Assembly (NCBI GenBank): GCA_023434145.1
Contig: JAEYTI010000210.1
Span: 1 to 64,000 of the forward strand
DNA length: 64,000 bases
Direction: 5' to 3'
Source of the DNA: Chloroflexota bacterium
Lineage (GTDB): Bacteria; Chloroflexota; Anaerolineae; Anaerolineales; Anaerolineaceae
The notes under the pieces were generated by a model that was given only the letters and a program-made list of their open reading frames with translations, ran no database searches and was not told where the DNA came from. This document shows, in pieces, positions 9,501 through 18,106 of the stretch (position 1 is its first letter; each line of letters starts with the position of its first letter). The translations under genes and the position numbers were made by a program.

Positions 9501-10586
9501 CTCGACCCAACTGGATCAAAGACTAGTGGCGCAGCTTCGCCGCTCCGATTACGAGTTCGCTTCGTATAACCCGGTGGTGAAGCGGTGCAATCTCATCAGC
9601 AACTCCTGGGCTGCGCTAGACTGCATGGTGAAGGTGTCATCAATCGGCATGTCCCACTGTTTGTCCAGAATCTTCTGATCGATTTCCGCCAGCACCGTGC
9701 CAAAAGACAACCTTGGCCAGTGATGCTGCACCCACTGCTCCAATGGTTCTACTTGGCTGTGCTTCACCACTCGGGCCAGCATGCCATATTCCTCATAGCA
9801 CTGCTCAACCAGATAATTTTGCGTACGGTCTTCGATCTCCCGGATTATCCAATTTACAGATACTTCACCAATAGGAACTCACACCAGCCTCTATTGTACT
9901 TGGGTAGGCTTCATCCCCTGGACACTCTGGTAACGAAAACCGAGATAGTCCGTCTCTAACCTCCCAATATCAAGCCAACTACGCAAGAGCAGAAGCAGAT
10001 GACACGCTGCCTGCTGTACTACACGAGCATAAATCTTCTCGACCATTGCAAAACCTATTGTTACCACTTACCCCAATATAATAACCTTATTGCGTTCTTC
10101 GTTTAAGAATTCTGCAGGCATGCGACTAGAGTGGGCAATACTGATTGCTTATGAATTCTAACGCGAGCTATTGGTTCTCCATGAGTTGGAGCAAAACTTA
10201 GAACCTACTATTCTCCCTTCAAGGACATTCCTGTTTGGCGGTTCCTATGATCGAACAGACTCCAGGAATGTCTCCCCATCATGCAGTCTAAGAAGTTGTA
10301 TCCGTTCTAGGTGTTACGTTATAGGAAAGGCTATGAGGGTAGCGTCACGCTATCTTTTGTAATAACAATGATAAGTGGCACATTGAAGGTGTAGAGCGAG
10401 GGCTTTGATATGCCGGGGTAGGATTTAACCCGGTTATTCTTCCACCTGAGATTATTTCTACAACAAATCCATACTCTCCTGCCTGACAACAGAGAGGGTC
10501 CTTTAAGGCTTTACTGCCAGACCTTTCGGATCGCAGGTTACAGAGAGCTGGGAAGATTTTATAAACCAAACCTCCCCAGCTCTTCA
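6555..10586. other. Gene-poor, apparently decayed 4-kb stretch
   Basis: No convincing intact gene on either strand. The in-frame extension upstream of the Rep gene (6555-7031) and scattered short frames have poor composition. A small inverted repeat (CCGCT-TAT-AGCGG, 7050-7062) could belong to a replication origin or regulatory site. One protein-like fragment is at 9549-9878. No tRNA, terminator or obvious repeat was found. The stretch reads like eroded coding DNA, possibly with the origin served by the neighbouring initiator. Confidence 0.6.
9549..9878 (-). pseudogene. Protein fragment of unknown family, 5' end missing
   Basis: About 110 codons open on the minus strand read like real protein: residues NWIIREIEDRTQNYLVEQCY, then KHSQVEPLEQWVQHHWPR and a helical end. 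The only ATG (9782) comes 32 codons into the protein-like part, and a TGA stands directly upstream. The gene therefore seems to have lost its start. I do not recognise the family. It is the only coding-like patch in the surrounding 4 kb. Confidence 0.45.
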
Positions 10587-10790
10587 CTACTTATCCGACC
10601 GAATGCGTCTGCCGATTTCGTTCATGCCTATATGATATCCCACCACATGGGCGATGGTTGAGGCGACCGCCACAATTAGCAAGATTACAGCCGCTGCTCC
10701 CAGGTCGAACGTAAAGCGTGCCCATATACCCACCATCATGATCAGCGTCATCCAACTGATACGGTACAGCATTATAGGTTTATGATTCAT
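10587..10790 (-). CDS. Small two-helix membrane protein (67 aa)
   Basis: Two hydrophobic segments (about residues 8-25 and 29-52) are followed by a short charged tail (GMNEIGRRIRSDK). The ATG at 10790 has GGAGGA upstream. It is the last gene of a compact minus-strand run of small genes from 12284. The function is not recognised; small membrane proteins of this size occur in phage and ICE accessory modules as holins or entry-exclusion factors, but nothing here decides between these. Confidence 0.6.
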   Translation of the reverse strand: MNHKPIMLYRISWMTLIMMVGIWARFTFDLGAAAVILLIVAVASTIAHVVGYHIGMNEIGRRIRSDK

Positions 10791-10823
10791 CGATCATCCT
10801 CCACTCACCCTCAATCATTCCGC

Positions 10824-11012
10824 TCATAATATTTTCCAATTCGCGCTCCGTTGGCCTTCGAAGATGCCAAACTCCACGCATACATCCATTAGATAATCGG
10901 CACGAACCTGGTAACGGTGCTTATCCTTAATTGCGCCGTACACAAACGCGCCCATCCCACCGACGACGCCGATCATAAAGAGCAGCATCATAAAACTAAT
11001 TCCTACGTTCAT
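10824..11012 (-). CDS. Small single-pass membrane protein (62 aa)
   Basis: An N-terminal hydrophobic helix with a Gly-rich stretch (residues 5-30, GVVGGMGAFVYGAI) precedes a charged cytoplasmic tail ending SANWKIL. The ATG at 11012 is preceded by GGAGGGG, which rules out the upstream in-frame TTG at 11024. It belongs to the same tight gene run as its neighbours. Unknown function. Confidence 0.6.
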   Translation of the reverse strand: MNVGISFMMLLFMIGVVGGMGAFVYGAIKDKHRYQVRADYLMDVCVEFGIFEGQRSANWKIL

Positions 11013-11038
11013 GGACCCCTCCAATATTGCCGGTAGAT

Positions 11039-11293
11039 CTACTTGCTCTCAGACTCGTTACGTGCAGCCCACAACTGCGCGGCGCCGCTAGAGCGCATCT
11101 GTTTGAGGACAAAAGACACTACCGTATAAGTGACTTCGACCAGGAACAGCGCCTGGGCGAACCGATCAACTTTGTGCTTGATGGCCAGCTTGTGCACTGT
11201 TTCCACCAGCTGCTTTGCTTCCTGGTTGCCCAGGTGCAGCTCCAGCATCTTGTTGTATTTCACAATCTCGTTTGCGTTGTTTCCAATAGACAT
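11039..11293 (-). CDS. Small helical protein of unknown function (84 aa)
   Basis: It starts at an ATG inside the 3' end of the preceding gene (34-nt overlap), which suggests translational coupling. The sequence is mostly helical (EIVKYNKMLELHLGNQEAKQ) with a mildly hydrophobic middle (FLVEVTYTVVSFVL). No family recognised. The overlap and strand place it in the same small-gene operon. Confidence 0.55.
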   Translation of the reverse strand: MSIGNNANEIVKYNKMLELHLGNQEAKQLVETVHKLAIKHKVDRFAQALFLVEVTYTVVSFVLKQMRSSGAAQLWAARNESESK

Positions 11294-11892
11294 GCTTCCT
11301 GCTCCTCGATCGTCGGGGGAATATGATCCAGAATATTCTGGCGAACGCGCTCCGGCATCAGCTCCAAGTCTGGGAGCAGCTCCGGGTGTGCGGCCTGGCG
11401 GTAAATCTCACGGACCAGCACATGCCACTGCGGGAGGCGGTGGCGACAGCGGCCGAGGATCATATTGCGCAGGTTGTCATAATTGAGGGTGCAGCCCCTG
11501 GTTTGCAGGAAGCCCTCTGGCAGCGCGTTCTTGATGATCTCGATCGGCGCGTCAGACACAATCAAACTGTTGAGATAATCCAGGTAGCCTTCTGGGATCG
11601 GATACTCGAAGTTTGCCTGTGTCAGCAGTTCCTTCTTAATCGTGTGCATCGTGCTTTCGGACTGCTCGACGGTGCCAATCTTGTAGGTCGCATACTCAGC
11701 CCACCAGTAACGGGGAGCGGAGATCTGTACCCATAGTACGATCTGGCGCAGGAATTTGTTTTCGCCCGAGATCGGCTTGTTCTTCAGCCGCTGGGCAACC
11801 CGCTTCATATTGCTGTGCTTCGCCTTGTAGCTCAGCGCCAGCCAGTTGAGCGAGATTTCATAGCCTTCTTCTTTTACGACGACGACGTGCAT
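11260..11892 (-). CDS. Phage-type conserved protein with PRYWW/STMH motifs
   Basis: A 210-residue protein starting MHVVVVKEEG; GAAGGAAG precedes the ATG at 11892. It carries APRYWWAEYATYKIGT, then SESTMHTI, and later LPEGFLQTRGCTLNYDNLR and RHRLPQWH. I associate this pattern with a family of conserved phage proteins distantly like flavin-dependent thymidylate synthase (ThyX), but the full ThyX signature is not present, so no enzyme activity is claimed. It overlaps the next upstream gene by 19 nt and the downstream one by 34 nt. It suggests a phage contribution to this part of the element. Confidence 0.55.
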   Translation of the reverse strand: MHVVVVKEEGYEISLNWLALSYKAKHSNMKRVAQRLKNKPISGENKFLRQIVLWVQISAPRYWWAEYATYKIGTVEQSESTMHTIKKELLTQANFEYPIPEGYLDYLNSLIVSDAPIEIIKNALPEGFLQTRGCTLNYDNLRNMILGRCRHRLPQWHVLVREIYRQAAHPELLPDLELMPERVRQNILDHIPPTIEEQEACLLETTQTRL

Positions 11893-12284
11893 GGTTCTTC
11901 CTTCTTTTGCAGGGGTAATTCTCCTTGGGTGTAGCCATCCCACAGGCCACCCGTTGTCATCCAGACCCACCTGGCCAGGTACATGCCCTCGAAGTACAGT
12001 TCGTTTCCCTTCATTTTGGGATCAGGCAGCTCGCCCAGGATGCCGCACTCGTAGCCGAGCCGGAAAGTCTTGGACTGTACCTTCACGAGAAATGCCTTCG
12101 TGGCCTCCTCACTTTTCATGGGGCCATCTTTCAGGATCTTGATTTGGAGATAATCGCGGAAGTCCGGGTACTCGCACATCAGATGAATACCCAGCTCAAG
12201 ACGGTGCTTACACACGTTGATACACTCGCATTTTTGGCACACGTTCTTCTTCCGCTTGGGGATGTTGACCTCACGGCGCATCAT
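11874..12284 (-). CDS. Cys-rich N-terminal small protein (136 aa), unknown
   Basis: The N-terminus has a cluster KKNVCQKCECINVCKHR followed by MCEY, likely a metal-binding site. The rest is a small mixed domain with FRLGYECGILGELPDP and LYFEGMYLARWVW. The ATG at 12284 has AGGAGAGGGG upstream. It is the first gene of the small-gene operon (12284 to 10587). Two strong palindromes lie directly upstream (12326-12458). No family recognised. Confidence 0.6.
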   Translation of the reverse strand: MMRREVNIPKRKKNVCQKCECINVCKHRLELGIHLMCEYPDFRDYLQIKILKDGPMKSEEATKAFLVKVQSKTFRLGYECGILGELPDPKMKGNELYFEGMYLARWVWMTTGGLWDGYTQGELPLQKKEEPCTSSS

Positions 12285-12325
12285 CCCCTCTCCTGCTGCT
12301 TTCCGATAAAATCACCTTATTGAAT

Positions 12326-12357
12326 CGCAATATCCTGGCAGCTGCCAGGATATTGCG
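12326..12357. repeat. 32-bp perfect palindrome
   Basis: CGCAATATCCTGGCAG joined directly to its reverse complement, with no spacer. It lies 42 bp upstream of the minus-strand small-gene operon. It could be an operator for a dimeric regulator, or a terminator-like cruciform. Confidence 0.85.
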
Positions 12358-12426
12358 TCTTATAAACATAATTCCTGCCTATGCGCAGCCCATACTCGGC
12401 TAAAGTGCAGGTCCATGATCCATTGT

Positions 12427-12458
12427 TGACATTAACCGGGATAGCCCGGTTAATGTCA
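12427..12458. repeat. 14-bp inverted repeat, 4-nt loop
   Basis: TGACATTAACCGGG and its exact reverse complement flank ATAG. It stands between the 32-bp palindrome and the CRISPR relic. A regulatory or terminator role is possible. Confidence 0.8.
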
Positions 12459-12471
12459 CAGCGCGTTATAA

Positions 12472-12636
12472 ACTTCCATGCACGTCCCCCTTGGGGAACA
12501 ACACCCGTGCCCTAACGCAGAAATAAAGCTGGGGATATTTCAATCTACGCTCCTGCGTGTGGAGTGATCTGGTTCAAATTCCAAAGTGATTGGATTTAGT
12601 AACAATTTCAATCCACGTTCCTGTGCGGGTAGCGAC
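12472..12636 (+). CRISPR. Degenerate CRISPR relic, three type I-C-like repeats
   Basis: Three related units sit at a regular period of 65-68 bp: 12472-12502 (most decayed), 12537-12568 and 12605-12636. The last two are each 32 nt, begin ATTTCAATC-ACG and end in AGTGAT or AGCGAC, resembling the common I-C repeat read in reverse (GTTTCAATCCACG...GCGAC). The spacers are 34 and 36 nt (12503-12536 and 12569-12604). No cas gene is in the window and the repeats have diverged from each other, so the array is probably dead. An open frame across it (12574-12813, minus strand) is not considered a gene. Confidence 0.65.
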
Positions 12637-12739
12637 ATGGCCTTTGAGGACGAAGGGCTGACCATGTTTCTTGAGTACAAATAAGAGCGAGTTGAGGTTT
12701 TGGTATAAAAAAGTATTTTCTTGCCAAGCGTCTATCAGG

Positions 12740-12781
12740 AAAGAAAAGAAAAGGTGGGGCATATTTTCACGCCCCACCTTT
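12740..12781 (-). terminator. Intrinsic terminator for the 12869-13198 gene
   Basis: On the minus strand AAAGGTGGGGC pairs with GCCCCACCTTT across a 10-nt loop, followed by a T-rich run (TTCTTTTCTT). It lies about 90 bp after the stop of the minus-strand gene at 12869-13198. Confidence 0.75.
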
Positions 12782-12868
12782 ATGCTTGTGCTGAGTGTTA
12801 CGCTGTTACCCAAGCCGTGCCTTGCCTTGCCATGACTGCCAAACCACGTCAGACTTCAATGTTTGCTA

Positions 12869-13198
12869 TCAATCTAAGTCGGCCCTCAATTTTCTTACAC
12901 CCATGGCATATGTGCTGCCTGGAGAAAGATCCAGATCAGCACACAATGACGAGGGCATAATGTCTGTACAGTTCCAGAGCTGTCCGGTAAGCCATCTGCC
13001 GCGCTCTTTAAATGTCAGACTGTCCCACCATTCTTGCTGTCTAGGATCATAGAAGAATATTATCTCCTCGCCCTCCAGACGCTTATACCAAGGTTTCTGG
13101 TTGAGTTCCCAAAAACTCACGTCAAATGCTCCACAGAGGGCTCCTCTTAGGAAGCCCGGAGCATGGCCGCCACGGCTGGCTGTATATCTGGGTTTCAT
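12869..13198 (-). CDS. Hypothetical protein (109 aa)
   Basis: An aromatic-rich small protein with FDVSFWELNQKPWYKR, EIIFFYDPRQQEWWDSL and a C-terminal LDLSPGSTYAMG. The start ATG at 13198 has AAGGAGAA 9 nt upstream, and an intrinsic terminator follows the stop, so it looks like a single-gene transcript. No family recognised. Confidence 0.6.
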   Translation of the reverse strand: MKPRYTASRGGHAPGFLRGALCGAFDVSFWELNQKPWYKRLEGEEIIFFYDPRQQEWWDSLTFKERGRWLTGQLWNCTDIMPSSLCADLDLSPGSTYAMGVRKLRADLD

Positions 13199-13317
13199 GC
13201 CATATTCTCCTTAGGCAATACGGTTTGAAACTCAGCACAAGCAGAACATCATTATAACCTCTCAATATACATCGATGGTTTTTTTCACATTTCCCCATAC
13301 TCTGAAGCCAATGCTGA

Positions 13318-13623
13318 CTAATAGTCTACCCCTTCTTTGATGTTTTTCCCGGCTGCCCGGCTGAGCAGCGGGTTCTGCAGCATCTCAACCTGCGCTTGCA
13401 GGCGCCGGATCTGCTTCTGCTGCTCCACAAGCATGGCCATATAGAAGACCATGGTTGGTAACGGATGAGCGGCGTAGCTAACCGCAGCGGTGTGTTTTTG
13501 GGCAGAGTCAAAGAGCTGGTCAACAATTCGCTGATCGGTATGGCTCAGCGCGTTGCGGAAGGAAGCGAACTCCCGCTCCTCTTCGTGCAACAGCATGGTC
13601 GCGGTTGGTAGTGTTCGTCCCAT
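13318..13623 (-). CDS. Small protein with C-terminal coiled coil (101 aa)
   Basis: An N-terminal helical region (HEEEREFASFRNALSHTD) and a C-terminal heptad-like helix (LVEQQKQIRRLQAQVEMLQ). GGAGG stands before the ATG at 13623. It resembles in layout, though not clearly in sequence, the 88-residue protein at the other end of the element (48947-49213). Unknown function. The 264 bp downstream to mcrC hold nothing obvious. Confidence 0.55.
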   Translation of the reverse strand: MGRTLPTATMLLHEEEREFASFRNALSHTDQRIVDQLFDSAQKHTAAVSYAAHPLPTMVFYMAMLVEQQKQIRRLQAQVEMLQNPLLSRAAGKNIKEGVDY

Positions 13624-13887
13624 TTGGGCCTCCTGGAATACTAGAATGGTTACAGGATGGCAGAAATGGGAAAGGAAAACTATCCTCCATGTAGGGGAAT
13701 AAAGGGGGAAAACGGGGGGAGGCGGACTATTAACCCGAAGGGAGAAACTTTAATACCGGCGTAGCTTTCTAACCCAACCAACTGCACCGAGCTGTTCGCA
13801 TTGAATCATTCCATCCACTTCAGATTCTGTCGTCAAGCAAATGATTGCCCTGAATTTGTGAAACTAAAGCCTTCAACCTTATCACAA

Positions 13888-15228
13888 CTAAGCAGATGCC
13901 TTCGGTCCAATGATAAGTTGATGTGCAAATCTTTTCAAACTTGCAGAATCTTTATCACGAATATATTTTTCCAGCGTGTTCATCGGCACTGGACGCAGGA
14001 CCACGAAGCCACTGGATGCCCCACGAACGGGTTCATTAATCTGAATTTTTGCTTCCCTGGCAGTTTCATCCAAACTCGGGTAGAGAATGGTAGCCGTTCT
14101 GTTGTTCTGTTGGCTTAAAGCGTAGACAATCAATTGGTAAAGCATCTCCCTCGGCAGTCGCTCGCGCCACATGTCGCGGTATTTTGCATCGAACAACGAG
14201 ATCAGCTTTCCTCTTTGGAAAATTGCGAAATCAGGCCTGGGAAGAGGATCGTGACTGTTGGGTAGTTCAAAGCCAGGCACATAAGCCAGAAAGCCTTTGA
14301 GCTGGTGTTCATCTTCTACCTCATAGTCCTCTAGATAATCATTTAGCAGGCGGGAGAGCAGCGCCTGGAAGAAATGATTCATGTCAAAGAGAAAACCTTG
14401 CAGACGGACCGGTTCAGTTGGTTCATCCAGGTCGCAGCCCACCTCGCCTAGCAGTAGGGCCACCAGCTTGATCGCCGGGTTATATACTTCGGTTAACCTG
14501 TTCGATTCTCGTTCAACCCGCCGCAATACCTGGTGGTTTAGAGCAATCGCCGTCACTGTATCCGCCAGCAGCCCAGCCAGCCGGCGTGTCCGGCTGCGTA
14601 AAATCAGATCGGTGGTTATCTGTGCAGCAAGCAGCAGCCCTGAAAGCAGCACCTGATTATGCAGGTTATTTTCCAGCCGGTGATAGTAATTACAGGGCAG
14701 CGTACCATTCAGCAAACCGCCTTGTCGTGTGAACTGCTGAAAATCCAAACGTCCCTGCGGGCTAATCAGGCTGGCATCTTTGCGCAGGTAACGCCGCTGA
14801 AGCCCGCGCGCAAGCAGTTCTTCGACTTCTACAATCAACTGCAATATGAGCAAATCCTGAAATGCTAGTGGGCGGCTGCTGAAACCTTGCTTATCAAATA
14901 TCTCTAAGTCGCGCAAGCCATAGGCAAAGCGCAACATATTCATGAGCGGCAGCCCATCCATTTTGGGTTGAATTGTCAGTGAAAGCTTACCCAGCCGGAT
15001 GCTGCCCACCGTGGACCTGGCTTGAATTTCCAACCCGCTGGTCAGTTCATGGAAAGTGATCTTTTTAGCTTGTGTGAGCCGCTGGGCCAACTGCCGTGAC
15101 GCCGGGTCATCATCAAAGGAAAACCCAGCCAGTTGAGCGTGGGTCTGCCGTGTAGCAGTTATCCATTCTGGTATAGTAACGCTGACTTGTTGCCCCGGCT
15201 TAGCTGATCTCTCAATCAATGTTTTCAT
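13888..15228 (-). CDS. mcrC: McrC-type restriction nuclease subunit
   Basis: A 446-residue protein of the McrC family, the PD-(D/E)XK endonuclease partner of McrB that cuts DNA with modified cytosines after McrB-driven translocation. Family features include an N-terminal PEWITATRQTH beta domain, a middle TIQPKMDGLPLMNMLRFAYG region, and the C-terminal nuclease core with RPDFAIFQRGKLISLFDAKY (D...D-x-K pattern), then QLIVYALSQ. It overlaps mcrB by 17 nt. The ATG at 15228 is preferred over 15252 because GGACGGGG precedes it. Co-transcribed with mcrB. Confidence 0.9.
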   Translation of the reverse strand: MKTLIERSAKPGQQVSVTIPEWITATRQTHAQLAGFSFDDDPASRQLAQRLTQAKKITFHELTSGLEIQARSTVGSIRLGKLSLTIQPKMDGLPLMNMLRFAYGLRDLEIFDKQGFSSRPLAFQDLLILQLIVEVEELLARGLQRRYLRKDASLISPQGRLDFQQFTRQGGLLNGTLPCNYYHRLENNLHNQVLLSGLLLAAQITTDLILRSRTRRLAGLLADTVTAIALNHQVLRRVERESNRLTEVYNPAIKLVALLLGEVGCDLDEPTEPVRLQGFLFDMNHFFQALLSRLLNDYLEDYEVEDEHQLKGFLAYVPGFELPNSHDPLPRPDFAIFQRGKLISLFDAKYRDMWRERLPREMLYQLIVYALSQQNNRTATILYPSLDETAREAKIQINEPVRGASSGFVVLRPVPMNTLEKYIRDKDSASLKRFAHQLIIGPKASA

Positions 15229-17500
15229 CCCCGTCCGGTATATCAGGTTCATTCTCTGGTGTCTTAATCACCTCGCTGTACGTGATCAGCTCCGGTTTCA
15301 TGGCCAGCAACGCTTCCAACAACTTATCCCAGTGGTCGGGAACCAGCAACTCCTCATTGAAACATTGGTTTTTTAGGTCAATCAACCGGCTGCCCATGAT
15401 GCTCCCTAAGGTGTCATAATCTTCGTAACAGTACTCCTCCAACAGCGGTAGGATATCTTCGCGTAGAATGCGTATGAAACGCGCTTTGTCGGTAATCGGC
15501 TTGCCATCTTCGAGGAAGTAAGCATGTCCAACTTGCAGGTTGCGCGCATCGCGACCTACATGGGCACGGATGCGCTCGTTCAATGCCTCCAGCCACGGGC
15601 CCAACGGCAGTCCCTCAATCGAAATGTTGAGCAAGCGTGGTTCGGGCATCAGTTCCAGGAACCCGAAGCGCCGGCGCAAGGCAGTATCCAAAAGCGCAAT
15701 CGAGCGGTCAGCGGTATTCATCGTGCCAATCAAATAGACATTATCGGGAACCTGGAAGAGTTCTCCGCTGAGCGGCAGAAGCACCGGCTGGCCGCGCTTG
15801 TCCTTTTCCAGCAGTGTAAGCAATTCACCAAAGATTCGCGGAATGTCGCCGCGGTTGATTTCATCGATGATCAAGTAATAGGGGCGATTCGGATTTTTCT
15901 CTGCTTCTTCACACAAGGATTTGAAGATGCCAGATCGCTTCTCAAAAGCTAGCTGCCCGTTCGTAGAAAGCGGTCGGTAGCCCTCGATAAAATCCTCATA
16001 ACCATAGGCAGGATGGAAGGTACAGCGCCGGACCAATCCGCTGGCCAGGCTGTCCTGCCCTAATACTCGGCGCTTCTCTTCCACGCTCAGTTCGCTAAAC
16101 AACCTGCCAAAAAGTGCATTTGCCGCCAGATCATTGGCAGCGCGCATGGCCCAATAAGTTTTCCCAGTGCCGGGAGGGCCATACAGGATGATCTGTCGCT
16201 TGCGTTCCAACACGCTCTGAATTTGCCCTGGAATTCCTTCCAGCCGCCTGGGTGGGCGAGGAGTATCTCCACCAGGTACACCATCATCTGTCCCGCCGTC
16301 TGATATTCTTGACTCCAACAGGTTTCCTTCAATCGCGATCAGGTTTTTTGGCTCCCGTAAATAATAGACGGCAAAGCGCAAGCCTTCTTTTTCCTCGGGC
16401 AGTTCCCATGTATCTGTCGAAAGCCATTCAACCGGACGCCGGTGTGGGAATTCTGAACCAGACCTAAATTCGTATGGTCCAATTACACGACCAATCCCCA
16501 GGACACGCGTTCCATCTGCCGCCAGTACGATATCACCTTCGCGGATAACCGTGACAAAGCTAAGGATTTTCGAGGTGGTTTGGCCAGCCACGGCAGGATT
16601 AGAATAGTAATGCTCTTGCAACTGCGCGCGCAATTTATCTTTAGACTCCTGACTATAGTCGAGCCAGGAAAGGTTACCCAACTTTTCCCAGCCAAGGGAA
16701 ACCACATTCTCGCGCCGCATTTCTCCCCAAAAGCTCTCATTGTTATCCCCGCCCCGCGTCCCAATGCGCCAGTAGCTGTATGGACGACCATTGATCTCGT
16801 TTAAAAGCGTAGTGAGCGTGGTGACCGGCATATCAAGTTCTTTAGCCAGAGAAACAAACCGCCCGCCACATACATATCTACCATCCATATTGGGTGGTTC
16901 TTGAAGCAGCTTGATCAAATGGAAGCGTTGAAAGTTTATTACGTGATAGTCATCCAGTTTTGTTGGGCACAGTAAATGAAAGTATTTATGCCCCCAGGCC
17001 GTGTTTTGCACATCCGGAGCTTCTCGGGCTAAATCTTCCTGCAACTTGAAATAGGTTGAATCATCAGTCGCATCGGGCATAGCTTCGATGATTGCTACAC
17101 CTCGAATGAGCTGGTCGCGGTGGCGCCGTGCAATTTCGATCGCATCATCTACTGAAATCTCGTATGACTTCTGAGAGGTTCCAGTTGTCCATGCACCCGT
17201 TTCTTTACGGCGGAATATTCCATACTTCAGCGCGCTGCCCCCGGCAATACTGCCAAAAGCGGCTGGAAATTCCGAATCATTCTTGAATTCCAGCCAGTAA
17301 ACCATGCTCTCTCGCGTACCAAAATCGTGCATAAGATTGAGCAGCGGCTCACCATCGAGCCCGCGCAGCACTTCGGGGCCGAATTTCTGGCGAAAAAGGC
17401 GGTAATACCCTTCTAACTGCTGGCTCGTTGGCAGCTTGCCCGCGGATTGCATTTCCTGGTACAGCTTGAGAATGCGGTCTTTAATCACTTGTGGGGTCAT
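15212..17500 (-). CDS. mcrB: EVE-McrB fusion: AAA+ GTPase restriction subunit
   Basis: A 762-residue protein starting MTPQVIKDRIL, with AGAGGAAA before the ATG at 17500. An N-terminal helical region (1-230) leads to an EVE/PUA-like module at about 243-380 (YSYWRIGTRGGD, then IREGDIVLAADG and RVIGPYEF). EVE domains bind modified bases, so this is the likely DNA sensor. The McrB AAA+ GTPase follows: Walker A GPPGTGKT at about 440, IIDEINRGDIPRIFGE at about 547, and the McrB signature GTMNTADRS with ALRRRF at about 593. Its partner mcrC overlaps downstream. EVE-McrB fusions are known in other bacteria. Confidence 0.92.
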   Translation of the reverse strand: MTPQVIKDRILKLYQEMQSAGKLPTSQQLEGYYRLFRQKFGPEVLRGLDGEPLLNLMHDFGTRESMVYWLEFKNDSEFPAAFGSIAGGSALKYGIFRRKETGAWTTGTSQKSYEISVDDAIEIARRHRDQLIRGVAIIEAMPDATDDSTYFKLQEDLAREAPDVQNTAWGHKYFHLLCPTKLDDYHVINFQRFHLIKLLQEPPNMDGRYVCGGRFVSLAKELDMPVTTLTTLLNEINGRPYSYWRIGTRGGDNNESFWGEMRRENVVSLGWEKLGNLSWLDYSQESKDKLRAQLQEHYYSNPAVAGQTTSKILSFVTVIREGDIVLAADGTRVLGIGRVIGPYEFRSGSEFPHRRPVEWLSTDTWELPEEKEGLRFAVYYLREPKNLIAIEGNLLESRISDGGTDDGVPGGDTPRPPRRLEGIPGQIQSVLERKRQIILYGPPGTGKTYWAMRAANDLAANALFGRLFSELSVEEKRRVLGQDSLASGLVRRCTFHPAYGYEDFIEGYRPLSTNGQLAFEKRSGIFKSLCEEAEKNPNRPYYLIIDEINRGDIPRIFGELLTLLEKDKRGQPVLLPLSGELFQVPDNVYLIGTMNTADRSIALLDTALRRRFGFLELMPEPRLLNISIEGLPLGPWLEALNERIRAHVGRDARNLQVGHAYFLEDGKPITDKARFIRILREDILPLLEEYCYEDYDTLGSIMGSRLIDLKNQCFNEELLVPDHWDKLLEALLAMKPELITYSEVIKTPENEPDIPDGDENID

Positions 17501-17632
17501 GGTTTCCTCTATGCTTAATAGACCATAAACGTCTATTAAAGGCAGTAGCGCCGGCCGAGATGATGAAGAAAGGATCGGTTGAAATCCAGCCAGGGATTTC
17601 AATCATTATAATATTTCTTCAGCAACCCAAGC

Positions 17633-18037
17633 TCATTCATCTGGTATTGGTTCAAGTTTGCGCCCGGCTTTTGTTCGCCACTTCTTGCCATTGATGGTGA
17701 GCGTATGCTTGAGGGTACCCGCATAATACAGAAGCTCCTGCAGGTTTTCGTCGCTCAATGTTGGCGCGTCAATCTGAAAAGTGAACTCATAGACGTGGTT
17801 CAGTTCACCAGCAAGTATTGCTGCTCCGAGTGTAGGATATGGCCCTATTAGATCCTCTCCATAAGGCGGTTTTATAAAATATTGGTTGTCGAAAAAGAAA
17901 ACACTGTCACTCTCTTCACTGTCGCGATCATGGCGGCGGCTTGCCTTCCACCAGATCTCATATACTTTTTGCGCCTCGGAATCAAACCGTTCCCAATAAG
18001 CCTCCTCATCGTCTACATCCTCGTCGATCTCGTCCAC
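17633..18037 (-). CDS. Acidic protein upstream of mcrBC (134 aa)
   Basis: Begins at GTG with a strongly acidic N-terminus (MDEIDEDVDDEEAYWERFD), then a small alpha/beta region (FFFDNQYFIKPPYGEDLIGP; HVYEFTFQID; LKHTLTINGKKWR). No close ribosome site is seen (AGGA at -13), so the start is uncertain. It is separated from mcrB by 132 bp on the same strand and may be part of that transcript. No family recognised; the acidity raises the possibility of a DNA-mimic or modulator role, which is only a guess. Confidence 0.5.
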   Translation of the reverse strand: MDEIDEDVDDEEAYWERFDSEAQKVYEIWWKASRRHDRDSEESDSVFFFDNQYFIKPPYGEDLIGPYPTLGAAILAGELNHVYEFTFQIDAPTLSDENLQELLYYAGTLKHTLTINGKKWRTKAGRKLEPIPDE

Positions 18038-18106
18038 TGAACGTTTTTCCTATTTCGATCAAATCACCCAATTGGCCGGGGTAATCAACAGTGAATGAAA
18101 ATAGGT

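Noticed and set aside
9112..9678. 188-codon plus-strand frame
   Set aside because: No ribosome site; its 3' part is antisense to the more protein-like fragment 9549-9878.
11260..11892. Naming this gene thyX
   Set aside because: The similarity is limited to a few motifs and the flavin/nucleotide-binding signature of ThyX is not visible.
12574..12813. 79-codon minus-strand frame
   Set aside because: It runs across a CRISPR-like repeat and the terminator hairpin; not protein-like.
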